Of a DNA stretch of 64,000 nt, positions 12,801-24,800 are shown one piece after another. The DNA is taken from positions 682,001 through 746,000 of the forward strand of contig OZ037836.1 of the NCBI GenBank assembly GCA_964035575.1, in the 5' to 3' direction. Position 1 is the first letter of the stretch, and every line of letters begins with the position of its first letter. The notes under the pieces were generated by a model. The model had not been told where the DNA came from. It did not search any database and worked only from the letters and a program-made list of their open reading frames with translations. Position numbers and translations under genes: made by a program. The stretch comes from Rhynchopus sp. YZ270_cl-10. Lineage: Eukaryota > Euglenozoa > Diplonemea > Diplonemida > Diplonemidae.

Positions 12801-15800
12801 GTCCTGCACCTCTGCGTAGCGTCCTGTGGTAGTGTAGCCAGCGGGCAGTGCCCCCGTGTAGCGCGAGAACCCGTCCTTGTTGATCTGCCAGTTCCCGAAG
12901 GAGATCTTGAGGTTCCCCTGCCACGTCTCAAGCTCTTCAATCACCGCCACCACCGCTAGCGTCAGGTCAATCACCTGCACAATGGCACTCAGATACGCCA
13001 GCACGTTCTTCACACTCCCGCGCACAGGCGCACCAGACCCGAGCAGTCCGTTGAGCAGGATCTCGGGCAGCTCCAGCAGCGACACGTCGCGTCCCGCCAG
13101 GTCAGACACCACAGGCAACGGCTTCTGCAGCTTCTCGAGGATCGGGCGGAACGGCCCCAGGAACCCATTCAGCTTTGTGAAGATCGGCCTCAGGATGTTT
13201 GTCACAAACTCACCCAGGTCCAGTCCGACGTCCACCATCAGCAGGGTCCCCGGCGCAGGCCCCTGGTCCGGCACAGTCTCTTTCGCTGTCCCCAGGGCGA
13301 GCGTGTCCCCTGCTGCCGTCCCCTTCTTCGCCTTCTGCTCCCACGTCGCCCCGTAGTAGGTGTACAGCGACGTTGTGAACCTCGGCAGACCCTCCGACGA
13401 GGACAGCCCCAGGCTCAGGTCCATCCCGACCACAACCTCAAACGCCGCGTTCGCACGCACAAGCGACGCCCCGCCAGACTTGATCTCCTTGAAGGTCAGG
13501 TAGCCGTCGCCGTCCACGTCGCCAATGTCGACAGCGACCTGTCCGAGCAGCACCGTGGTGTCGTCGCGGTTCGTGACCGACGCCTCGAGGATGAAGAGGT
13601 CACCGGTCGCCTTCAGCCCGGGCAGCTTCAGTGACGCGTACACAGCCATCTCCGTCTCCTGCACGTTCAGGTAGAACCCACGCGACACAGACATCCCGAA
13701 GAAGAGCTTGAAGGCCCATCCGACAAGCAGCTGCACACCGCCCTCCGCCGCCAGCTTCAGCGGCAGTTCGTCCAGCGCAAGGTCAAAGTCAAACGGGGCT
13801 GCGAACAGGATGTCCTTCCCAAGCGTCACATCCCACTCAACAGCGTCCGCCTCGCTCAGCGGGAACCCAGAGATAAGCGACCCGTCCGCCTCAAGTGCGG
13901 GCAGCACAGTCCCGTCCTTCTTCCGGATCACAATCGGGATGTCGCCCTTCAGGATCCCGAGATCCGAGAAGAACTCATCCATCGTGTCCCGCAGAATCTG
14001 CGCCATGCTGCTGTCCTCCGACACCTGCGACAGTGCAGACTCCAGCTCCCCGCGCAGCTGCGTCTGGAACTTGCCAATGAAGTCCTCTTGGATCACCTCA
14101 CGGATCTTGTTCTTCACAATCGGCACGTTCATCGACCCGAGCACACCGTCCGCAGCAGTGATGGCAAAGTCGATCTTCGTGAACATCCCGTCCACACCCT
14201 TCAGCAGCGCCTTCTTGTCCTTCAGGATCGCGGCAATGGGGTTCAGGTCTTTCAGCGGCGACGCAATGCTCGACAGAATGCTGTTGATGTTCGGGCCTGG
14301 GAACACCACAACCTTCCCGTTCGATTCGTTCTTGCTCAGGAAGTCCACAAGGCGTGGGATCTCCACAACCATCGTGTCAATTCCGGTGATCGGGAGCTCG
14401 GCACGCAACATCCCTGCCGACGTCAGCGAGAAGCTCTGCACAATGTTCGAGAACCCCTCGTCCAGGTAGTAGTTCTGCCCCTCTGTCAGCCCGTAGCGCA
14501 GATACGCCGCGTGGTGGTCCGTCCCGTTCGTCACCGAGACAAACCCGTCCTCAACCCCAAAGTCAACCGGACCGAGTGTCAACGTCAGCGACCCGGTCGC
14601 GTTTGCCAGCACGTTCACCTGCAGCGCCGTGCCGCCACCTACGAACATGCGGTACGGTCGTGACGAGAGGTCCACACCCAGCTGCAGCGTCACACTCGCC
14701 CCACCGCTCAGCGCAAAGGCAAGCTGCGCTTCCAGGTCAATGAACTCCCCAAGCAGCTCCTCCAGGTCGTTGTCGATCGAGATCCCGGCCCATCCCATCA
14801 TTTCCTTCAGGTTGATGTCGAACGACAGCTGCGGCAGCGTCGGCGACGCCTCAAAGTTCACCTCAAGCAGCAGCTTGCTGTCTGCGAACGTGAACCCGAC
14901 CAGGCACGACCCCGTGCACCCGTCTTGCGCAGGCAGCCCAAGGGCCTCCTCAATCAGCAGCTCAATGCGCTCCACCGACCCGGTCTCGTTCGCCAGCAGC
15001 ACCTCCAGCGTCGCGAGCACCGTCTGGACCTGCGTCACCATCGTGCGCGGTGTGAACGAGATCAGCGGGATCTCCTCTTCCAGCAGCGGCAGGTCCGACA
15101 GCAGCCCCTCCACAGGAGGATCCGCAGCAGTGTTCCCGAAGATCAGGTCCACACCGTCCGCCACAAGCGCAACGATCTCCGCCAGCGTCAGGTTCTTGAA
15201 GTCCGGCAGGTCCGCACCCACAATCGTCACCTCAAAGTCTGTCGACGCGTTCGGGAGCGAGAAGTTCTCCTTCAGCTCCACAAAGAACGGCGGGTTCATC
15301 ACCACCCCGACCGTCCCAGACACAGACCCGAGCGACGGGATCCCGACACTGACCTCCACGTCCAGCTCCGCCGACACCGTCGCGTTCGCCGCAATCTGCG
15401 AGAACGGGTCCTCGATGATCGCGTCGCGCAGGTCCCCCAGCAGCATCGCAGTGCCAGACGTCCCGAACGCCGCAATCGCCGTCACCCCGATGTACCCGCT
15501 CCCTCCGTACGCCTCCGCCTCAAGCACAGCCAGCGTTGCCGCCAGGTTGATCTCCGACACCGTCAGCATCATGTCCGCCGTAAACGCCAAGTTCCTTACC
15601 ACTGGTGCGAATAGCAGAGCCTTGGCCTTGTCGCTCGCCAGCCCCGTCAGCGCTTCGAACTCCGCAGACGTTGTCACCTCAAGACGGCGCACACCGAGCG
15701 TCTGGATCAGGAAGGTCGTGTTCTGGTAGTTGCGCACCCACACCTGCTTCGCCCCGCCCAGCGTCGCGTTCAGCACACCAAGCTGGTGGACAAGCTCGTC

Positions 15801-18800
15801 GTAGAAGGAGTCCGCAGGGCGCAGCACCACTGTGTACAGCACGCGGTCCAGGCTCAGGTTGAAGCTCTGCTCCGAGGCCAGTGTGAAGTTCGCAAACTGC
15901 TGCGCCGCCGGGATGTTCGCCGTCACGGACAGGTTCCCTGCCGACGACCCCATGCGCGCACCAATTTCGAACGCAATCTCCACATCCGTCGTCAGCGCAA
16001 TCTCCGCAGACGCGTTCACAGAGAACAGCGGCTCCACCTCCGCCCCCAGCAGCAGCGACGTCATCGGCGTCGGCAGCGCCACCTCCAGTTTCAGTGCGAA
16101 CAGCAGCTCGTACTGCGACGGGTCCGCTGCAGATGGCCCATACGTGTACGACAGCAGCTCCGGCGGCACACCCGCAGCCTCCGCAAGCACAACCACAAGC
16201 TCCGGGATCGACGAGAAGGCCGCCACACGCGGTGCCTCCTTGATGTCGCCGCTGGTGAACCCGAGCAGCGTCGTTGCCGCCACAGCCTCGTCGCTCTCGG
16301 TGTACGCAGAGTTCCCGGTCTGCTTCTGCTTAACCTGCACACGCAGGTCCGTCGCCTTGATCGACGCCTTCGTGCACAGCTGCAGCGCATCCGTCCCGTC
16401 CTCCGCCACGCTCGCCACAGCAGACTGCCCCAGCCCCGCCTTGTACAGCTTCTCGTTCAGGTGCACCGCAATCATGCTCACGTTCGCAGCCGCCGCCAGC
16501 ACGTCTGTGTCCAGCGCCACCTCGACCTCAAGCTCCTCGTTCAGCACCAGCGACATCACCTTGCTCGACACGCTTGTACGGAAGGCCTTGCTCTCCTTCG
16601 TCTCGGGCACGTTCCACCCGGTAGGCAGCGCATCGCCCTCCAGGCACAGCTCAAGAGTTGTCCGGTCTCCCGCGTCCTGCACCTTCACCATCTTCTTCGA
16701 CAGCGCTGCCGTCAGCGTGTCTGCAAAGTCAAGCATGTCACCCACGTCAATGTCCGTGAAGGGCAGCGCCAGGTCAAACACAGGCGACTCACGGTACTCC
16801 TGCACCACGTTGATCAGCCCACGCACAATCCCCATGATCTGGATCGGCGACAGCCCACGGAAGTCCATGAAGCGGTCCATGTACAGCGTCTGCACTGTCG
16901 GCGCCGTCGAGTCAAACAGGTTCGAGTCGTTCACACACACCTGCGGCTTCTCGGCACCCGTCGCACCCGCAAGCTCCCCCAGGTCCTGCGACCCAACTGC
17001 CGCAGAGAACGGCAGACACGCGTCCAGCGTCGCCGACTTCGTGAAGGCGAAGTTCTCCTTCGTCACCTCGCTCAGCTTCAGCGGCGCCCCAGAGTTCATC
17101 GACCCCTCGAAGTGCGCCGCCAGCACACCGGTGCCGTCCGACACAGACGCAGACAGGATACCGATCGACGCCGTGGCGCTCACGTCCGCACCAATCGTCA
17201 GCCCCATGGTGAAGTTGTTGAGACACAGCTTAATGTCATCCGTAGTCACGCTCGTCGCCCCGTTTGTCGTGTCCACCTTGACCTCAAACTCGAACCCGAA
17301 GTTGATCCTCACCGCCAGCACCCCGGTCCCGGTGAAGTCAATGTCATCGTCGTCAATCAACTCTGACAGCGGCGGCGTCACCAGCACCTCCAGGTTCCCG
17401 TTCAGCCCAAAGGCAAGCTGGAACTCCTTCCCAACCATGCCACCGTTCACAAACGCTGCCGGCGCGCCGTTGCCGTTGTCGCCGGTGTCCGACGTGAACG
17501 ACCCCTGGGTCAGGTTCGCCATCCCCTCCGTGAACATCTGCACCGTCTCACGGGCACGCGGGCAGCTTGTCGACCCATCCAGACACCCTGCGTAGGCCGG
17601 GTCCGCAAGCAGCTGGTCGAGCACCTTGTCCCAGATCAGGAAGTCTCCCCAGTTCGGGCCGGTCTCCCCGGTCTTCAGCACGTCGTTCAGCGTCCTGTTC
17701 ATCAGCGGCAGTGTTGTTGTCAGCGCGTCGAAGCCGTTGACGTCGCGTCCGACGTCCCCCATCGCCACCAGACCGTCACGCACAACCTGCATCATCTTGC
17801 TCGGGATCTCCGCGTCCACAGTGAACTTCGGTGCCGTCGAGTCAAACAGCGCCAGGTCCTCAACACCCAGGAACAGCGACGAGTCCAGCGGGCCGCCGGC
17901 CAGCTCCACCTCCGCCACAAGGCTGCCCCCAAGTCTGATCGCGTCCGTCAGCGGCGTGATCGTGAAGTCGTCCACCCCCGCACTCGTGTCCAGCAGCACA
18001 AGCGGGTTCGACGCGTTCACCCCCGACGCCACAGCCGAGAACATAATCTCCCCGTTCACAATGCTTGTGAAGTCGAACGAACCCCCGAAGTCCATCGGTG
18101 TTGTGAAGTCTGTGATTGCGGCGCTGATGCTCATGTTGAACTGCTGCACACGCAGGAAGAGCTGCGGCGATCCGGTCCCGTCAATCAGCGGCTTGATGTC
18201 GATACCGGCCTCAACTGCGACCTGCGCAGCCGCGCTGAAGGACAGGAACGTGTCCAGCCCGCTCAGGCGCTGCACAAGCGAGTTTCCGATCGACCCAATC
18301 GACCCCACCACGCTGTCCTGCCCAATCGCGTCGAACAGCCCCGACAGCGCGTCCTCCAGTGCCGTCACCACTTCCGTCGGCTTCAGCGCCCCGGTATCGA
18401 AGTGCAGTCCGAGTGTCGCTGCCAGCTCCCAGCGTCCGCCCGTCGTGATCAGGTCTGCCGAGAACGACGTGCCAGACCCACCAATTGTCAGTCCCGTCGA
18501 CATCCCGTTCAGCAGGCGCGACTTCAGGAAGCGCACAAACCCCATCACTGTCGGGCGCTTCCCGAACAGCGCCGCCACAGACGACACGTCAAGCGACGCC
18601 GTCGGCGAGAGCCCAAGCACACCCCCGACCTCCGTCAGGTAGTTGCGCCAGTCAAACACCACCCCTGTCAGCGGGTTCATCGGGAGCAGGTCCCCCACAG
18701 TCACGTTCCCGTACTTCGTCGCAAAGTCGGGGTACGCCACCACAAGCAGGTCAAAGATCGCCTTGTTGAAGTTCACGTTCACCCCCAGCGTCGGTGCGCT

Positions 18801-21800
18801 GTTCGCGACGTAGCTTCCCAGCGTCCCCAGGTTAAAGGTTGACAGGCTGGTGAGCCCGAGCTTCAACTGCAAGGGGACCAGGTGTGCGGCAGGGTCGAAA
18901 CGCGCAAGCAGGCTGTCCACAGGGTAGCCAGCACTGTCCGAGGTGTACCCGGTCAGCTCCAGCAGGTTCAGCAGCGCCCACGCGTTCTTCTTCGTCAGCG
19001 AGTAGTCGACATCCACCGCCAGGTACCACACAAGCTCGTTCTTCCCGAAGGCCACGTCCGCAGAGGAAACTGTTTCCGCCAACCCGAACTCCACCTGCAC
19101 AAAGCGCAGGTAGTCCAGCACACTGAAGTCCTCACCGGTGTTCGAGTCCGTCAGCCCAGACGTGAAGTTCACAAACACCGTCGGGAAGCGTGCCTGCAGG
19201 CGTCCCAGCAGGTCTGTGTTGAACGCCGTATTCGACACAAGGGCCTCCGCCCCCACAGTCTCCAGCACCAGGTCGGGGCCAAGCCCGTTCGCCAGCTCGC
19301 GGAACTTCACCTGCAGGTCGAGGTACTCCGCCAGCACCGTCGAGAACGACACCTTTCCGGACAGCCCGCTCAGGAGGTTCGAGATCTTCGGGATCGACGC
19401 TGTGTCCAGCGAGATCCCCGAAATCCCCTCAAGCATGTCTGTCAGCGCCCCCGTCACAGAGTCCAGCTCGTTCCCGCTGTCCCCCTTCCCACCGTCACCG
19501 GCGGGCTGCGACGACACAAGGAAGTTCAGGTCGATGTCCAGCGAGAACGGCGGCAGCCCCCCGCTCAGCAGGTCTGCGTCATGCAGCTCCACAATCGGCG
19601 ACAGGCTCACGTCCTTCCCTGCGAACCCGGCCGTCAGCTCCACAGGCACCACGGCGTCCAGGGTCGCGTACACCTCCAGGTTCAGCTGCTTCACAAAGTC
19701 CAGCATCGCCGTCGACCCCCCCGACAGCAGCTCCAGCACAGTGATCTCCGTCACAGCCTCGACAGTCGACGCCGACACCGCTGCCCCGGGCACCTCCTCC
19801 GCCGCAGCCGCAGAGAAGTCCGCACGCAGCCCCAGGGCAACCTCGAACGACCCGTCGCGCACAACAAACTGGCTCAGCAGCAGGTCCGCCTCAAAGTTGA
19901 TCGGGTCCACAGCAACCTTCACCTCCGCAGACAGGTCGTTCACACGCAGGAACGCGTTCCCCGCAAGCGCAGACCCGGTCAGGTCCCCGTTGTTGATGAA
20001 CTCCGTCTTCAGCCCCACAGTAAAGTCAAGCACCACATCCCCGCTGAACGACACGTCCGCAGAGAAGTCCGGCACAGCCAGCGACTGCTCCGGCGCCGTT
20101 GCCCCAATCAGGTCAAACACCGCAGTCAGTGCCTGCATGTCCCCAAGCACAGACGAGATCGACCCCCCGAACGACTCCGACGCAAGCGTCGACCCCAGCT
20201 CCATGCGGATGTTCAGCGCCACCTCCCCCGCCTCCGGGAACCACCCCCCGGTCATGTTCACCCCGCTCGCAGACACCGAGGTCGCCGCCTGCGGCACCGC
20301 AGGGTTCTCCTTCAGGAAGGTCACAAGGCCGCTGAACGTCGGGAACGACGACCCGTCGACGGACGCCTCCTCGTCCGCAAACAGCAGGAAGTACTGCTCC
20401 GCCACAGGCGCCAGCTTCAGCATGTCCGGAACGCCGCCCACCAGCGCCGACACGTCCACGTTCGGCAGCTCCAGCCCAGACAGCCCAAGTGCACCGAGGT
20501 CAATGTCGAACGACCCCAGCTGGCGCAGGAGCTCCACAATCGTCGACTCCATCGGCGTGATGTCTGCGTCCACAGTCACCACAGGCGGCACTGCGTCAAA
20601 CACGTTGTTGTCGTACACCATCAGCACCGGCGTCGGCAGCTGCCCCACAGGCACAGCGTCCACCGCAACCGCCACTGCAAGCGACGCCGACAGCTCCCCG
20701 GTCAGCGACCCAATGCGCACCTCCCCAAGCTTCGCCACGAAGTCCGACAGAGACGTCGACGTCGGGAACGTCACAGGCACTGTCATACCTACACTCACCG
20801 ACCCCGCAATCCCGACAGACCCCGCATCCTTCCAGTCCACCGTTGTCGCCACCGCCCCGGTCGCCGTCACCTCTGCCGACAGCCCGGACACCGACACCAC
20901 AGGCCCAGCGGGATTCACCGTGATCGAGATCGTCCCTGCCACAGACACAGACCCCGACAGCGACACAGACGCGTCCGAGAACGTCAGCCCCAGCGCCTCC
21001 AGGTCGGCCGCAGGCAGCTCCGACAGGTCCACCGTCTCCGACACATTCCCCGTTGCGCTCACCGCCACCGTCAGGAACAGGTTGAACGCCGTTGTGTCCA
21101 CCTGGCACCCCACAGAAATCCCGTTCGGCAGCGACGCCGTCAGATCTGCCATCGTCAGGTCGTTCAGATCGTCAAACTGGTCCGACAGCCCCTCGGTGAA
21201 GCCGATCATCTCGTCCAGCGGCTCGTTCATGAAGCTCAGGTCCGCTGCAGATGCAACCAGCGTGAACTTCTGCGACAGCATACGTGCCTTCACCCCTGCC
21301 AGAGCGCTGTTCACAGCCGCCACACCCTCCTTGATGTTCTGCTGGTAGCGCACTGCCACATTCGTGCAGCTCTCTGCGTTGGGCGAACCAGAGCCAGGCG
21401 ACACCGGTGACCGAACCCAGCGCACACTGACGCCCTTCTTGCAGCGTGCATCTGCCTTAAACGTGCACACAGACAACTCCAGGTTCGGCAGCGTCACATC
21501 CGGCACTGAGAACAGGCTTCCGCCTGGCAGCTCCGCACCAAGCGCCACGACATCCGCAAGAGTGACGCCGTCGAGCCCCACCTTCAGGAAGATGCTGCCG
21601 GCCTCGTACTCACCCTCCAGCCACAGCGACACAGACGACAGGGCCAACGCCCCAGACAGCGTCACCGCAGCAGGCACACCACCCCCAAGCGAGAACCCCA
21701 GGTGCGCCTTCTCCAGCACAATCGCGTCCGTCACCACAAAGTCTGCCACCGTCACCATAAAGTCTAAGCGGCCACCGTCCACCGATGCACGCACTTCGAT

Positions 21801-24800
21801 CGTCGCGCCGTCTGGTGTCACTGCTGTCCCCCACAGCTGCACACCCGGAGAACAGGAATACCCGGCCGCAAAGACGTACCCATCCGGTGGGCACACCGAC
21901 ATCCCGAACGACGTGATCGTCATGTCCGGCATCTCCGACGGGATGCTCAGCCCTGTCGTGCCTGTCTGCGCCTCGAACCAGGCAGCGACGTCCGCCAGTT
22001 GCATGTCGCACGTTGCCTCACCACGCAGCGCGACGCCGTCTGTGGTGGAGTACACCCCTGATAGAGAGATGTCGCACAGATCCAGTGACACGTGCATCTG
22101 CGCCTCTGTGAGCGGGAGGTCGAACTGCAATGACGCCTGTGTGACGGTAACGTCGATACCGAAGGGGTGCACCCAGTTCTCCACCACCGCACCAAAGTAG
22201 CCGCCACCACCGGCATACGCACCGCCGTACACAGACAACGCCACTTCGTCCGCAGCAGACGTACCCCACTTCAGGCGCCCCTCCGCCTCGAAGAAGGGGC
22301 TCACGTCCTTCGTTGTCCCTGCTGTGAACACACCCACTCCGATCGTTACGCTGTCGAGCATCAGCGTCACACCGCCTGCAGACGACAACAGCACTGCACT
22401 GGGCAGCGGCAGGGGTGCGCGGAAACGCAGGTACGCATCAAAGTTCAGTGAGTTCAAGCTGTGCCACGTGGGCACCACTGCCGTCACCGCAAACGGTGCC
22501 GCGAAGCCCCCTACATGAGACACCAGCTCGGGCACAAAGGTGAACACGTCCCCAAGCCCCACGGTGCAGGAGATGTGCACCTCGGCCGTGCCCTCGGTAT
22601 CGTGCAGCACCAGCAGACGCTGGTCCTCAAACGTCAGCCCGCCCAGCACAGGCAGGAGCGGTGCCGTCCCCTGTTGTGCGCGGAAGACCGCAAAGTAGTA
22701 CTCCCCAACCACAAGCGCGTGCAGTGTCAGCGCCACGTCGTTGCCCGAGGCCAGCGTCGCCACAGCAGCGCCCGTCTTCGCCTCCGCCGCAGCAAACGTT
22801 GTGTCCATCTCGGGGAACAGCTGCAGCATCGCAGTGTACTCAGACGCGAAGGTGTCTCTGTCTGCAGCCGTCAGCCCCGTCAGCGCCTTCAGGCCCAGCG
22901 CCGTCTCCAGGTCCGTCGCGTCTGTCGACAGCACTGCGGCCTCGCGGTGTTTGGTTTTTTTTGGTTCGTACAGATGCTTGAAATAGATATGAACGTAGAC
23001 GTTCAACATGACAGCAGGGCGCAACGTGCCCATCAACTCAAATCTCTGCTTTGCAATTACCCTTGTATGCGCCTCAATAGTGTACATCAGGGTCTTGGGG
23101 GCAAAGCGCGCACCACCTTCCCACAGCTTTGTCACAAGCTCTCTGTTGGGACCCACTATATTCTTGTAACCCTGCGACAGCAGCGTCTCAAAGGTAATCA
23201 TGTGTGAGTTCGTGTGAGACGTTCCGAGCATCAGGTTGTTAGGGTTGTCCGTCGGCCTGCCAGCAAGGCTGTGTCCCACTCTGTGCAGCCACTCGTATTT
23301 TTGGTTCAATGCTGCTCCATTCTTACTGCAAGCTTCTGCCACGTCTTTGGCCGAGTACCCCCCCATTGTTTTGTGGGTGTCGATCCTCTTTGCGCCCTTC
23401 TTGCCATCAAGGTTATACTCGAGCGTTTTGACGTATTTATTACGGTCTTTAGTTACTTTTACTATGCTGTGGAGTTTCGTCACTATGTCTTTGCATTGTT
23501 GCACATTTGTCTTGAAGTTCATCTCGTCCTCATCCTCCTCGTCATTGAATGGTGCGGCCTTGTACCTGTCTGTGACGACATTCTTCTGGTAGATCGAAAA
23601 TTCTTGTCCTGTAAAAACTAACACCCAGGGATGTTGGTTCGCCTGTGGTTCGGTGAGGTACTCAACTAGCTGATTACTGTAGCCCGCGTCCTCTATCCTT
23701 TTCTTCATATCGTTCTTAAATTTGTCCTGCTGATCCGTTGCTATTTTGAGGTAGACCCAAATGACTGCGTCAGATGCAAAGCGCCCGAAGGGGTTGTATG
23801 AGAACCCACCAGACGACGCCGACGCAGGGACGTCTTCAGGGAACGTCGTGATGATTTGCTCGTAGGCGGCATCAGGGAGGGTCAATACTTTGTCGACAAA
23901 CTTCTTGTCCACTATCGGTGCTGCCTTCACCTTCCCGATGAACGGAATATCGTACACGCCGTCAGGATTCCAAAACATGACAGGTTCCTCATCCTTCCTC
24001 ATGTCTTTAAGTGTGGTGGGTGGGTCCAATGGTTCATTAGCTATCTTCTTTTTCGCAAGCGCCGCAAGCGCCTTGAGGGAAATGAAGTAGTCATTTGTTT
24101 TGAAGTAAATAGTGTTTGAGACTTCGGGGAAGACATAAGTCATGAAGCGGTCAGGGTCGTCCGTTGTGAACATCTTTTCGAAGTCGTACCCTCGTGGTTC
24201 AACATCGTGAAGAGCACTAATTACTTCGTTGTCTTGAACCCACTCAGCCTTAAACGTCCGTGCCTCATCGTAGCGCCCTCCGGCTGTGAATTCGATTTGG
24301 ATATGCTTCTTGAATTCAGCCCGGCTCATTGCCTTCAATAGAGTTACAGTCTCAAAAATTAACCCTCCAGATTCTAAGTCCTTTGAACCAACCTTAATAG
24401 AGAAGTTATCGTGCAGATGAATAGCTAATACATCACTCTCCAAGGTGAAGGTCACTCTAGTGCCTTTTGGAATTTCATGATGCCCATACCCAAAGTCAAA
24501 CCTCGTAATAAGAACCTTGTTGTATTCGTGAAATGTGTCTCTGTCGTCCGTTGGGATCAGTGTCTTTGAGAGTGTGTTGATGTCGTCAATATATGTCTTC
24601 ACATCGTCTTTGTAAAGTGCAGCGTTTTCCTCTGCGGAGCCTCCCTTCATGGATTTGGGTGCTATACACACACCGACGGAGTCCTTAGTCTGTTCGAAGC
24701 AGGAGGTTTTCGGATGCTTAATTGTGAATGCATTTGTGGGTCCTTGACTCCATTTCCCTTCTTTGTGCGAGCGTGCACACACGGAGGGGGTGCACTCCTT

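Noticed and set aside
945-23207. Long plus-strand frames opposite the giant gene (for example 2760-4118, 4167-6767, 6918-8504, 18882-21410, 19138-21348)
   Set aside because: They arise because the minus-strand gene uses C/G at third positions, which removes stops on the other strand. Their peptides are Arg/His/Val- or Ser/Pro-rich, with no domain text.
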